Below are positions 7,185-14,057 of a stretch of DNA of 16,646 nt, piece after piece; positions within the stretch are counted from its first letter, which is position 1; every line of letters starts with the position of its first letter. A model generated the notes under the pieces. The model was not told where the DNA came from. It did no database searches and was given only the letters and a program-made list of their open reading frames with translations. The stretch comes from 2-02-FULL-45-10 sp046590235 (GTDB taxonomy: Bacteria > Patescibacteriota > Patescibacteriia > Magasanikbacterales > GWA2-37-8): the NCBI GenBank assembly GCA_046590235.1, contig JBKJTY010000030.1, forward strand, positions 1 through 16,646, written 5' to 3'. Position numbers and translations under genes: made by a program.

Positions 7185-7222
7185 GTCGTGAGTCACAGGA
7201 GAATATCCCTGCGGCTCGCGAC
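7185..7222 (+). other. 3' UTR hairpin of the small membrane protein unit
   Basis: GTCGTGAG (7185-7192) pairs with CTCGCGAC (7215-7222), 8 bp with one G-U. An inner CAGG/CCTG stem forms at 7196-7199 / 7208-7211. It lies between the stop codon and the terminator. Confidence 0.55.
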
Positions 7223-7230
7223 AACCAAAA

Positions 7231-7263
7231 AACAACGCAGATTATTCTGGGTTGTTTTTTATT
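7231..7263 (+). terminator. Rho-independent terminator
   Basis: AACAAC/GTTGTT pairs, with inner CAG/CTG across a G-G mismatch and the loop ATTATT. It ends in TTTTTTATTT. Confidence 0.85.
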
Positions 7264-7264
7264 T

Positions 7265-7300
7265 AGGGTAGTTGACGCCTTAGCTACGGCGTGTAACCCT
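7265..7300 (+). promoter_or_regulatory. Leader hairpin before the putative lipoprotein gene
   Basis: The outer stem is AGGGT/ACCCT (7265-7269 / 7296-7300). After an internal loop, the inner stem is ACGCC/GGCGT (7275-7279 / 7288-7292). TTGACG at 7272-7277 could be a -35 element, but no good -10 follows, so transcription may instead come from upstream read-through. Confidence 0.4.
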
Positions 7301-7307
7301 ACTCTAT

Positions 7308-7313
7308 AGGAGG
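7308..7313 (+). promoter_or_regulatory. Ribosome binding site that fixes the GTG start at 7323
   Basis: AGGAGG lies 9 bases before GTG 7323. No ATG is available at a suitable distance. Confidence 0.85.
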
Positions 7314-7322
7314 AACAAAACC

Positions 7323-7769
7323 GTGCAAAAGATCGTTGCCAGCATATTTGTGCTATTTCTTTGTGCATGCAAAGATTTCGCAACTTCAATGGTGGAAGGG
7401 CGAAGGTCGGCTATACCACCGGGCGTAGAAGCCAAGTACGGTTTTCCGGTGGATTATTATTTCTATCCGGACAACAAAGCGTATGCGGGGCCAATAGTAC
7501 GGCTGGTTGTGCGGGAAGAAAACGGTGGTTTGCTTGCGTTTATCACGATAAACGCAGCGGGGGAGGTGATCGAGCGTGGTCGCGGCCTGACTCAAATAAA
7601 CGAGTCGTTCTTGAAGGAATATCTAGTAGTCGAATCTTTTCCTTGGGAAGACTGGGTTATTGGCAATTGTTTGAAAGATCACTGGAGCTCGAAGCGGCCC
7701 TTCGTAGGGCGTCTTTTTGCTGCAGCCGATGGATCCTGTCAGGGCCTAATCGTTGAACCCGCACAGTAG
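7323..7769 (+). CDS. Putative lipoprotein, unknown function
   Basis: A 148-residue protein with a short signal-like N-terminus, MQKIVASIFVLFL, followed by C-A-C. Cys16 in the context L-C-A-C is a plausible though imperfect lipobox, which would place the mature protein on the outer face of the membrane. The rest is soluble and acidic to neutral (PVDYYFYPDN, GPIVRLVVREENGG, ITINAAGEVIERGRG) and probably mostly beta strands; a second pair of Cys residues (GNCLK, GSCQG) could form a disulfide. No family was recognised. The GTG start is set by the upstream AGGAGG. G+C and ribosome site match the neighbouring 6902 gene, suggesting a shared origin. Confidence 0.7.
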   Translation: MQKIVASIFVLFLCACKDFATSMVEGRRSAIPPGVEAKYGFPVDYYFYPDNKAYAGPIVRLVVREENGGLLAFITINAAGEVIERGRGLTQINESFLKEYLVVESFPWEDWVIGNCLKDHWSSKRPFVGRLFAAADGSCQGLIVEPAQ

Positions 7770-7814
7770 GTTTCTCCAAAGTGCGCCGACACTCTAATCC
7801 GGACAATACTAAAG

Positions 7815-7843
7815 CAACTTTCAATTAGAAGGTTGTTTTTTAT
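7815..7843 (+). terminator. Rho-independent terminator
   Basis: CAACTTTC (7815-7822) pairs with GAAGGTTG (7828-7835) with one G-U pair around AATTA, followed by TTTTTTAT. The motif TACTAAA (7807-7813) lies immediately upstream. Confidence 0.85.
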
Positions 7844-7853
7844 CTAAACGTGC

Positions 7854-7859
7854 TATACT
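7854..7859 (+). promoter_or_regulatory. -10 element of the DUF4230 gene
   Basis: TATACT lies 30 bases before ATG 7890. The -35 region would overlap the preceding terminator and is poor (GGTTGT at 17 bases), so the leader is short and SD-less. Confidence 0.45.
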
Positions 7860-7889
7860 CAATGTATAACTCATTTACCCGCTTTTGCT

Positions 7890-8486
7890 ATGAAAATCTA
7901 CGCTTACCTCTTTATTACCGTCCTTTTGCTTGGCACGGGAGTTTTTCTGGGGTACAAGGTGTTTAGTCCTGCAAGCCATACAGCATCTCAAGTGAACTCA
8001 AGCAGTATTGTCACCATGTTAAAACAAGAAGGGTTTTTGATTACTCAGACATATATATTGAATCAACAGGTGAATATCAATAAAGATTCTGGCAGTGCTT
8101 TCAAAGATTTCTTTTGGGGTCAAGATATCGTCGCTTCCGGTAATATGAAGGTTGGCTCGGGTGTTGATCTTAATAAAATTTTTGCGGAGGATATTACGGT
8201 TACTGATAGACTCATCGCACTTAGACTTCCGCAGATCGAGACACATAGTATCGAATTAATTGGTGATCTCACCCTGGCGAATAAGCAGGGTATTTTAAAG
8301 CGAATATTTAATAACAATACAGGATACAATGAAGCGTATCAGGCACTCCAAAATGTTGCTGGAACTGCCGTGGCAACAACTACGTTGCGTGTTGAGGCGG
8401 AGAATAGCACTAAGAAAGAAGTTACTAAGTTGTTGGGGTTGGTGGCAAAGGATAGAGTGGTTGAGATTACATTTAAGCTTCCCTAG
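7890..8486 (+). CDS. DUF4230 family membrane-anchored protein
   Basis: A 198-residue protein with an N-terminal transmembrane or signal-anchor segment (residues about 4-24) and an extracytoplasmic domain. The central stretch VASGNMKVGSGVDLNKIFAE at 81-100, then DRLIALRLPQIE (106-117), follows the DUF4230 pattern of a G-x-D-L-x-K-I turn and a strand ending in L-P. The preceding VTMLKQEGFLITQTYILNQ also fits the family start, which in many members reads as E-L-x-T-x-x-Y. The biochemical role of DUF4230 is not known to me. The ATG is preceded by a -10 element but no SD. Confidence 0.7.
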   Translation: MKIYAYLFITVLLLGTGVFLGYKVFSPASHTASQVNSSSIVTMLKQEGFLITQTYILNQQVNINKDSGSAFKDFFWGQDIVASGNMKVGSGVDLNKIFAEDITVTDRLIALRLPQIETHSIELIGDLTLANKQGILKRIFNNNTGYNEAYQALQNVAGTAVATTTLRVEAENSTKKEVTKLLGLVAKDRVVEITFKLP

Positions 8487-8495
8487 TGGCTTTTA

Positions 8496-8539
8496 TGGTT
8501 AGAGGTAGAGTTTTCCTCAAATGTATGCTATCCTAACCA
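8496..8539 (+). repeat. Inverted repeat before the Lys-rich small gene
   Basis: TGGTTAG (8496-8502) and CTAACCA (8533-8539) are perfect complements. They enclose -10-like TATGCT (8524-8529) and TATCCT (8529-8534) but no -35. It could be an operator or a leader hairpin. Confidence 0.35.
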
Positions 8540-8562
8540 AACTATAAATCACTCAAAATCCT

Positions 8563-8748
8563 ATGAAATGGTACAAAAAACAAATGGATGCGCTTAAGAA
8601 GCTTGAATCCAGTAAGATTAAAGAAACAACTAACGAGTCAAAATCTGTTAAGAAGGCGCTTGATCCGAGAAAGCAGAAGGCTAGTAAGATTGTCTATCCA
8701 AACAAAATGGAAAAACGCAGTCGCAATAAGACTGATTCGATCAGTTAA
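8563..8748 (+). CDS. Lys-rich 61-residue protein, unknown
   Basis: The product is highly basic and low in hydrophobics: MKWYKKQMDALKKLESSK, then KETTNESKSVKKALDPRKQ and a basic tail. It is probably disordered or helical and could bind nucleic acid or ribosomes, but that is inference from composition only. It lies between the DUF4230 gene and a strong bidirectional terminator, and its AT-rich composition matches the resident genes. There is no SD. The alternative frame that runs on into the kinase gene on the other strand is rejected because it crosses the terminator hairpin. Confidence 0.6.
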   Translation: MKWYKKQMDALKKLESSKIKETTNESKSVKKALDPRKQKASKIVYPNKMEKRSRNKTDSIS

Positions 8749-8766
8749 TACTTCTACAGTAAATAT

Positions 8767-8789
8767 AAAACCGGCTTATAGCCGGTTTT
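8767..8789. terminator. Bidirectional terminator between convergent genes
   Basis: AAAACCGGC (8767-8775) pairs perfectly with GCCGGTTTT (8781-8789) around TTATA. It serves the 61-residue gene on plus and the histidine kinase gene on minus. Confidence 0.9.
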
Positions 8790-8796
8790 ATTGTTA

Positions 8797-10848
8797 TTAC
8801 TTCTGTGTAACTTCTGTTTTAGTTTCTGTAGAGCTCTTTAAGGTCACTGTAACCGTCGTACCGCGTCCTAATTCGCTTTGTACAGTAATAGTGCCACCGT
8901 GGTTCTTTGCGATGGTGTCGCAGAGAGCAAGACCTAGGCCGGTGCCATCTTTTGTGGTGCCGGCGAAGCGATTGAAGCGTTTGAAAAGGTGGGGGAGATT
9001 TTCGGGGCTAATGCCGATGCCGGAATCTTCCACAGTAAGTTGTATCTGATTATCTACGCGTTTTGCAGTTAGGATAATGCGGCGGTTATTCGCGATGTAT
9101 TTGATCGCATTGCTGAGCAAGTTGGTGATGAGCTGTTCGAGTTGTTCACGGTTGCCGAGTGTTGTTATATTTTCTTCAATATTTGCAGTAAGCGTAATTT
9201 TTTCTGCTTCTGCCATGACCGTAACGTATTCCACTACCTCTCGAGTAAGGGCGGTAATATCAATCAATTGCTTCGGTGTATTTTCACCTGCTGCTTCGAT
9301 TTTTGCCAGGCGAAGTAGCGCGCGGATAAAGGTAGAGATGCGATCGACGGATTTTTCAAAGACGGTAGTGTCGCCAATTTTATTCTGCATCATGCCGAGC
9401 TCGCCTTTAATAATGGTAAGCGGTGTTTGAAGCTCGTGAGAAATATTAAGCATGAGCTGTGCTTGGTTTTCTTGAAGGGTTTTAATTTCTTTGGTGCGTT
9501 CTTCAACTTTTTTAGTGAGATTTTCAGAGTAGTCGAGAACTGTTTGGTAGAGTAGCGCTTTTTTAAGCGCGACAGACATATACCGGCTAAAGGTGTTCAT
9601 GAGGTGAATGTCTTCGCTAGAATAATCGTCTCCGGATAATTTCTTTCCCAGCGTCATGACGCCAATGTATTCACCTTCAAGCACTAATGGAACATGTAGT
9701 ACACCTGACTCATCTGATTGAGATGGTTGTTCGATAGTAATGAGTGGTTGTCGTAAACTGGCTGTGGAATCTGATTTTATCCACGGTTGTTGTATTGAAA
9801 AATGAGTATATTCTCCAGTGAGAGAAAAGTAAACGGTATCAGTGCGCAATATTCTTTTAATTGCGATGGCCGCGTTGTCGGTAAGTTCATCTAAGCGGTC
9901 GAATTTGCTAACAATGGTGCCAAGTTCAGCCATTGCTTCTGAGAAAATATATTTATCTTTAAAAAATATTTTATCGGTCCAGCGACGTAATTTTTTCTCG
10001 ATCAATGGCACTGCCATGATACCAATTATGGTGGTGATAGCACCACTGATAAGATAGGGAAGCGTGGTAGTCGTTTCAACGGTGGCAAGAATGAGGAAAA
10101 GGATGGTAATGTAGCTGCTAACAATTGTTGTTAAAAGTAAGGTGAAAATCAAGCCGCGCTGGATGACAACTTTAATATCAAGCAGCTGGTGTTTGAAGAT
10201 TGCGTAGGCTGTGAGGAGGATGGTAAAGAGAGAGAATTGTGGGCCAAGCGTAAAGAAGCGAAATTCTCCGGTAAACGGTAAAATAATGGTGAAGACGGAT
10301 GCTCCAATCATTAAGAAGGAAAAACCAGTGGCTAAGTAGAAAGCCTGTTTTTGTTTGGTGTGATGGGTTTTGTGGTAACTATTAATAAGTCTCCATAAAG
10401 CATACAGCATGCTGCCAACGGTGAAAACGAGAACGGCGTAATTAATACTGCCGAGCGACATGCCGGTTGGTTCAGTATAGGTAATGTAGACTTCTTGAAC
10501 GTAGAATGGTGTGAAGGCGATAGTGCTAAAGACGATGGTTGGACCAAAAAAACAGATTTTTTTTAGGAAGCTGAGTGGTTTTTCATCAATGAAATATTCT
10601 GCGAATGTTAAGTATGCGCTGATAAAGAATGCTCCTCCGATCAGGCAGATACCACTCCAGAGGCGAGCGGTGAAATCAGTGGTGGTCAAATCGGTGGCTG
10701 CGTTACCACCTACCCATACAGCGAGGCCGATTAGATACCAACAAAAATAGATAGCTAATCTACTGTCACGTTTTTTTAAAAAGACGAAAGCCGCAGTCCC
10801 AACGCAAAGAAATGCTAGGACTGCGGCTGTATAAGTGAAGAGAAACAT
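8797..10848 (-). CDS. 7TM-sensor histidine kinase
   Basis: A 683-residue membrane sensor kinase. Residues about 4-220 hold seven or so hydrophobic helices of the HisK-N 7TM type, and two more helices lie at about 230-282. A GAF-like region spans about 300-430, and a coiled signalling helix spans about 435-465. The HisKA H-box is NISHELQTP with phospho-acceptor His471. The ATPase domain shows the N-box LITNLLSNAIKY (Asn576/580), G1 EDSGIGI (608 onward), F-box LFKRF (621-625) and G2 GTGLGLAL (635-642). All catalytic motifs are intact. The partner is most likely the PhoB-type regulator at 11762-12427, but an acetyltransferase gene now separates them. The start has no SD and lies 12 bases after that gene's stop. 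The stimulus is unknown. Confidence 0.95.
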   Translation of the reverse strand: MFLFTYTAAVLAFLCVGTAAFVFLKKRDSRLAIYFCWYLIGLAVWVGGNAATDLTTTDFTARLWSGICLIGGAFFISAYLTFAEYFIDEKPLSFLKKICFFGPTIVFSTIAFTPFYVQEVYITYTEPTGMSLGSINYAVLVFTVGSMLYALWRLINSYHKTHHTKQKQAFYLATGFSFLMIGASVFTIILPFTGEFRFFTLGPQFSLFTILLTAYAIFKHQLLDIKVVIQRGLIFTLLLTTIVSSYITILFLILATVETTTTLPYLISGAITTIIGIMAVPLIEKKLRRWTDKIFFKDKYIFSEAMAELGTIVSKFDRLDELTDNAAIAIKRILRTDTVYFSLTGEYTHFSIQQPWIKSDSTASLRQPLITIEQPSQSDESGVLHVPLVLEGEYIGVMTLGKKLSGDDYSSEDIHLMNTFSRYMSVALKKALLYQTVLDYSENLTKKVEERTKEIKTLQENQAQLMLNISHELQTPLTIIKGELGMMQNKIGDTTVFEKSVDRISTFIRALLRLAKIEAAGENTPKQLIDITALTREVVEYVTVMAEAEKITLTANIEENITTLGNREQLEQLITNLLSNAIKYIANNRRIILTAKRVDNQIQLTVEDSGIGISPENLPHLFKRFNRFAGTTKDGTGLGLALCDTIAKNHGGTITVQSELGRGTTVTVTLKSSTETKTEVTQK

Positions 10849-10860
10849 ACGTGGGTGAAA

Positions 10861-11580
10861 TTACTCGGCTTGTTCCTGTCCAAAAAGGACAGCGAAGTTG
10901 TGTGATTTAACATCGGTGAGGAACCCCGGGAGCATGCAGTAGAAGACAAATTCTTGGTGTCGGAAATAGCTCTTCAGAACCGGGTCTTGCGCGGTAACCT
11001 CGGGAAAACGCCCCGGGGTAAAACCAGCGTACAAAGACGGGTGTGCCCGTCCACCGGCCATCTTAACACAGGAAATTACGTAATGCAAAGCAACAGCTGT
11101 TTCATGGTCACCTTTCAGGTCGATACCGTTCGTCTCGATGTAGGCGTGAAGGCCGGGCATGCGCGATGCCCCAAGAAGGGGCTGCTTACGCTCGGCAGAC
11201 AAATCGAGGATTGCGCGGAGCAGTGGGTGCGCGGCGCCTTTCTCGATCGAGCAGATGGTCGGCCCGAAGTGGTGGTTCGCGTTCGGCTGGTGTACTCCTT
11301 CGATGTAGCCATTGTTGGTGAGTTCGTTGAATGTGCGGAAGTAGTTCGGCAGGGGAGCGTCGAGCGAAAAGTTGACCGTCTCCAAACAGGTGAATCCGAC
11401 TAGCCGGCCATTCGACTCCGCCACGAAAAAACCTTCCGGATAACAACGATGCCATGCTTCAAAGTGCTTTACGCCGAGCGGTTCCACTTTTTCAGGGGTC
11501 CACACTGCTTCCTCCATGTCAGCAAGTGCGGGAAAATCGGATGGGCGAGCGTTACGAACTAGGATCGGGTTAGTGGACAT
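10861..11580 (-). CDS. GNAT-family N-acetyltransferase
   Basis: A 239-residue protein. It starts MSTNPILVRNARPSDFPAL, a typical GNAT beta1/alpha1, followed by EGFFVAESNGRLVGFTCLE (beta2-beta3 hairpin). The region TICSIEKGAAHPLLRAILD lies where the acetyl-CoA loop is expected, then GASRMPGLHAYIE. Length and motifs suggest a GNAT core with a C-terminal extension; the substrate is unknown. I chose ATG 11580 because GGAG lies 7 bases upstream; the longer frame adds a segment encoded by the response-regulator terminator. It sits between regulator and kinase on the same strand, with higher G+C than both and an SD that neither has, which suggests insertion of a foreign gene into a two-component operon. 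Confidence 0.75.
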   Translation of the reverse strand: MSTNPILVRNARPSDFPALADMEEAVWTPEKVEPLGVKHFEAWHRCYPEGFFVAESNGRLVGFTCLETVNFSLDAPLPNYFRTFNELTNNGYIEGVHQPNANHHFGPTICSIEKGAAHPLLRAILDLSAERKQPLLGASRMPGLHAYIETNGIDLKGDHETAVALHYVISCVKMAGGRAHPSLYAGFTPGRFPEVTAQDPVLKSYFRHQEFVFYCMLPGFLTDVKSHNFAVLFGQEQAE

Positions 11581-11702
11581 TGCACAACTCCGTGTAAAAG
11601 ATGGAAATGGACTGCGTGAATGTTTCTCTTTCAATGAGCGCTGAAATTGTACTGTGTAGAAGCTATTACAATGATTAAGGAAAGATAAAATAATTATGAA
11701 GA

Positions 11703-11729
11703 CAAAAAAACCCACTTGAGTAAGTGAGT
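11703..11729 (-). terminator. Terminator of the response regulator gene
   Basis: On the minus strand ACTCACTT pairs with AAGTGGGT (one G-U) around ACTC, and seven T follow. It lies between the regulator and the acetyltransferase. Confidence 0.8.
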
Positions 11730-11735
11730 ATCCTT

Positions 11736-11760
11736 GATTCCCGTTTTCACAGGAATGACA
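11736..11760. repeat. dRS3/REP-like imperfect palindrome
   Basis: GATTCC and GGAATGAC flank a roughly 10-base centre, so the ends ATTCC/GGAAT pair. The form GTCATTCC-N-GGAATC is a common dispersed palindrome in bacterial genomes. It touches the stop of the response regulator gene. Confidence 0.45.
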
Positions 11761-11761
11761 T

Positions 11762-12427
11762 TTAGCGGTCAATCATTTTATAACCAATGCCTGGCACGGT
11801 AATAATATATTTACTGTCCGAATCAACTTTTCGGCGTATACTGGCGATATGGGATTCAATCGTATTGGAAAATGGGTCGGCGTTGATATCCCAGACGTGC
11901 TCAACAATCATGGCGCGAGACAAAGCGGTGCTTTTATTGCTCATAAGAAACTCAAGTAAGGTAAATTCTTTGCGAGTCAGATACACTTCTTTTTTATTTT
12001 TCATCACTTTGTGTTCGCGGCTATCAAGGACGATGTCCCCAATAGTATATCGTTCCTGGCGCACCGTAGTTGGGCGACGAAGGAGGGCGCGTACGCGAGC
12101 TATTAATTCTTGAGGTGAAAATGGTTTAGTGAGATAGTCGTCGGCACCACTATTTAATAGTTCTACTTTCTTATCAGTATCATTAATAACGGAAAGCATT
12201 AAAATTGGCATGGTTTTACCGCTCATGCGAATTTCTTCACAAACCTTCTGGCCGAGCTTCTTAGGAAGCATGTTGTCGAGGATTACTAGGTCATAGGCAT
12301 TGGTGCGAGCCTGGAACGATCCCTTATCGCCATCACTGGCTACATCAACGATAAAAGACTCAGACTTGAGACATGAGGCAGCGAAGTTCGCAATTTCTGG
12401 TTCATCTTCAACTAATAGAATGCGCAT
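11762..12427 (-). CDS. OmpR/PhoB-family response regulator
   Basis: A 221-residue protein. The receiver domain (1-115) has the acidic pair in LVEDEP (E7, D8), phospho-acceptor Asp51 in LVILDNMLP, Ser79 in MLSV and Lys101 in YLTKPF, all intact. The C-terminal winged-helix domain shows the OmpR pattern (LTRKEFTLLEFLM, IVEHVWD, TIESHIASIRRKVD, ITVPGIGYKM). It is a DNA-binding transcription regulator, most likely phosphorylated by the 7TM kinase encoded downstream on the same strand. The start has no SD; a promoter lies 17 bases upstream. A terminator between it and the next gene means the kinase may not be co-transcribed with it. Confidence 0.95.
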   Translation of the reverse strand: MRILLVEDEPEIANFAASCLKSESFIVDVASDGDKGSFQARTNAYDLVILDNMLPKKLGQKVCEEIRMSGKTMPILMLSVINDTDKKVELLNSGADDYLTKPFSPQELIARVRALLRRPTTVRQERYTIGDIVLDSREHKVMKNKKEVYLTRKEFTLLEFLMSNKSTALSRAMIVEHVWDINADPFSNTIESHIASIRRKVDSDSKYIITVPGIGYKMIDR

Positions 12428-12444
12428 AAGCTATAACAATGGCT

Positions 12445-12473
12445 ATAGTAATGCAAAACGGAAAAAAGCGCAA
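12445..12473 (-). promoter_or_regulatory. Promoter of the response regulator gene
   Basis: On the minus strand, TTGCGC, a 17-base spacer, then TACTAT. The leader before ATG 12427 is very short. Confidence 0.5.
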
Positions 12474-12608
12474 TGGTTAGCTAAAATAAGGCAAAATGTG
12501 CGAGAAAAACTTTATATATATTTTATCTTTTCTTAAGGTTGTTAATGGTATAAGTTCAAGCATTTATAAACTCAATTTAAAGATATTCTAAAGTAGGTGC
12601 TTCACGTT

Positions 12609-12893
12609 ATGGAAATGAGTTATCGTATTCTTTTTTATGAAAAAAACTATGGAGGTGGTTCTGTAGGTGCGAATGTTACCAATATAGCCATTTCCGACAT
12701 CTTCGACCGCCCGCTAGTGGAGAAGTTGGTTCGAAAGTGTTTTGAAAAAGCTAGCGTTCTTCATGATTGCCTCATTATTAAGTTTGTGGTCTCAGCGGTG
12801 CCGTATAGGAGTTATTGGATGGGGGAGGGTGTGAATGATGAGGGTGGGTTGAGGATTAATTGGATGGAGTGTCGGGGAAGTGAGCTGGTGTAG
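12609..12893 (+). CDS. 94-residue hypothetical protein
   Basis: A small single gene of unrecognised family. The product (MEMSYRILFYEKNYGGGS, then ANVTNIAISDIFDRPLVEKL, then HDCLIIKFVVSAVPYRSYWMGEG) mixes predicted strands with one helix (LVEKLVRKCFEKAS), so it may be a small alpha/beta domain. There is no signal peptide or membrane segment. Start options are GTG 12597, ATG 12609 and ATG 12615; none has an SD. It is flanked by the divergent response regulator gene and the convergent 142-residue gene, with a shared terminator hairpin at 12929. It could be a real small gene or a chance frame. Confidence 0.45.
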   Translation: MEMSYRILFYEKNYGGGSVGANVTNIAISDIFDRPLVEKLVRKCFEKASVLHDCLIIKFVVSAVPYRSYWMGEGVNDEGGLRINWMECRGSELV

Positions 12894-12920
12894 GTAGTAT
12901 AGCTCGCATTGTTACAGTAA

Positions 12921-12949
12921 ACAAAAAAACCAACGATGGTTGGTCTTTT
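12921..12949. terminator. Bidirectional terminator
   Basis: ACCAAC (12929-12934) pairs with GTTGGT (12939-12944) around GATG. There is a T-run on both strands, longer (7 T) on minus, where it ends the 142-residue gene's transcript. Confidence 0.75.
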
Positions 12950-12956
12950 TGTTAAG

Positions 12957-13038
12957 TGGCCGACAGGTGTGGTCGTCGGCCGATGACCATGTACCAGTAT
13001 CCGCTGGTACTAAAGGTGAAGAGGTTTACTGCCTCTTC
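12957..13038 (-). other. Three consecutive hairpins at the 3' end of the 142-residue gene
   Basis: GAAGAGG/CCTCTTC (13018-13024 / 13032-13038, the stop codon is in the loop), GTACCAG/CTGGTAC (12991-12997 / 13004-13010) and GGCCGAC/GTCGGCC (12958-12964 / 12975-12981) are all perfect 7-bp stems. They lie between the stop and the terminator, reading on minus. Confidence 0.6.
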
Positions 13039-13454
13039 GGTTTCATTGATTCTTCCCGATAAGTGACTTGTTGAAGGATGTGATCGATGAACATGTGCAG
13101 CCATTTATTGAAGTCGTCGAGCTTGAAGATCGCTTCGATTAGCGGCTGAAGGCCACTGTCCTTCGTTATCTCTCCGGTTTTAGCGTGCTGTCTTGATTCT
13201 GCGTAGGTTGCTTCTACCTTTGCGCAGAGCCAGCAGATAAACCCATCTTCCCCTGGGACGTTGAGGTTGAGAAGTTCCGAGATGACGTTGCCCCATGCGG
13301 TTTTGGGTAGTTCGATCTCGAGCGAGGTGAGATATTTTGCTTTCTGCTCTTTCATGTACACAGCGATCTCAGTAGTGCTTACTTCCTCGCTAATGTACGT
13401 TGTTATTTTGTCTTTTCCCTTTCCAATATGAATATAACTCTTCGGGGTGTGCAT
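13026..13454 (-). CDS. 142-residue hypothetical protein
   Basis: A soluble protein starting MHTPKSYIHIGKGKDKITTY, with no signal peptide. It has predicted strands at the N-terminus and helices after about residue 65; FICWLCAKVEATYAESRQHAK holds the two most prominent Cys, and the C-terminus has LDDFNKWLHMFIDHILQQ, a likely amphipathic helix. No family was recognised. The start is fixed by GGAGG in the loop of a hairpin directly before ATG 13454. It has its own promoter, a structured leader and a three-hairpin 3' UTR, so it is a self-contained unit. Composition and ribosome site resemble the 7323, 11580 and 15126 genes. Confidence 0.65.
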   Translation of the reverse strand: MHTPKSYIHIGKGKDKITTYISEEVSTTEIAVYMKEQKAKYLTSLEIELPKTAWGNVISELLNLNVPGEDGFICWLCAKVEATYAESRQHAKTGEITKDSGLQPLIEAIFKLDDFNKWLHMFIDHILQQVTYREESMKPKRQ

Positions 13455-13468
13455 GCATCCTCCGATGC
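13455..13468 (-). promoter_or_regulatory. Ribosome site in a hairpin loop next to the start codon
   Basis: On minus, GCATC pairs with GATGC around the loop GGAG, and the ATG follows immediately. The SD core is displayed in the loop and partly in the stem. Confidence 0.5.
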
Positions 13469-13494
13469 GGTAAACTAAGGTTTAGGGACAGCGT

Positions 13495-13523
13495 AAATTA
13501 CCTTATTTTTAACTGTTTGTCAA
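13495..13523 (-). promoter_or_regulatory. Promoter of the 142-residue gene
   Basis: On minus, TTGACA (13518-13523), a 17-base spacer, and TAATTT (13495-13500). The spacer and -10 context (AAGGTAA) resemble the promoter at 15048. Confidence 0.6.
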
Positions 13524-13546
13524 TGTTTTTGCTTTAATGCTATACT
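13517..13546 (+). promoter_or_regulatory. Promoter of the tspO operon
   Basis: TTGTCA (13517-13522), an 18-base spacer, and TATACT (13541-13546). Its -35 overlaps the divergent -35 of the minus-strand gene. Confidence 0.65.
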
Positions 13547-13583
13547 TTATATATCAAATCTATTACTACTTGCCGTTTTTTGT

Positions 13584-14051
13584 ATGACAAAACTTTTTAA
13601 ACTGATTATTGCAATCCTACTGCCTTTGTCAGCCGGTGGCATTGGGTCAATTTTTACGAGTTCGAGCATTCCTGTGTGGTATGCTGGTTTGCAAAAACCG
13701 GAATTTTCCCCTCCAAACTGGGTGTTTGGCCCTGTCTGGACGGTACTTTTTATTTTGATGGGTGTAGCGTTGTATTTGGTGTGGGAATCAAAGAAGGGGC
13801 CAACAAAAACTATGGCTATTGTCTTGTTTTCTCTCCAGATGGTGTTAAACGTTTTTTGGTCAGTATGTTTCTTCGGTCTTCAAAACCCTGGTTTAGCGCT
13901 TGGTGAAATTATTGTGTTATGGATGGCAATTGTAGCAACGATGCTATATTTTTATTGGATTCGTCCGTTAGCGATGTATTTGTTAGTTCCGTATATCCTT
14001 TGGGTTAGCTTCGCAGCTTTTTTAAATTATAGTATTTGGCGTCTTAATTAA
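13584..14051 (+). CDS. tspO: TspO/MBR family membrane protein
   Basis: A 155-residue protein with five predicted transmembrane helices, the usual size for the translocator/tryptophan-rich sensory family. The diagnostic block WYAGLQKPEFSPPNW followed by VFGPVWTVLFILMG lies at 32-60; later conserved features are SLQMVLNVFWSVCFFGL and the C-terminal FLNYSIWRLN. Family members bind porphyrins, cholesterol-like ligands or bilins and act in tetrapyrrole or stress signalling; the role here is unknown. The ATG has no SD. It is followed after 6 bases by a second membrane protein gene, so the two are probably one operon. Confidence 0.93.
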   Translation: MTKLFKLIIAILLPLSAGGIGSIFTSSSIPVWYAGLQKPEFSPPNWVFGPVWTVLFILMGVALYLVWESKKGPTKTMAIVLFSLQMVLNVFWSVCFFGLQNPGLALGEIIVLWMAIVATMLYFYWIRPLAMYLLVPYILWVSFAAFLNYSIWRLN

Positions 14052-14057
14052 AAACAC

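Noticed and set aside
6592..7191. 199-residue plus-strand frame
   Set aside because: It crosses two terminators and a promoter and overlaps the hydrophobic 89-residue frame that has an SD. The product is low-complexity in His/Arg/Leu.
8588..9049. 153-residue plus-strand frame
   Set aside because: It runs through the perfect bidirectional terminator at 8767-8789 and opposes the histidine kinase catalytic domain.
11646..11671. Promoter of the GNAT gene (minus TTGTAA and TACAAT)
   Set aside because: The spacer is only 14 bases and no better pair was found, so no promoter is claimed.
13008..13015. Another copy of TACTAAAG
   Set aside because: It is in the wrong orientation for the minus-strand transcript and lies within a hairpin arm rather than before a terminator.
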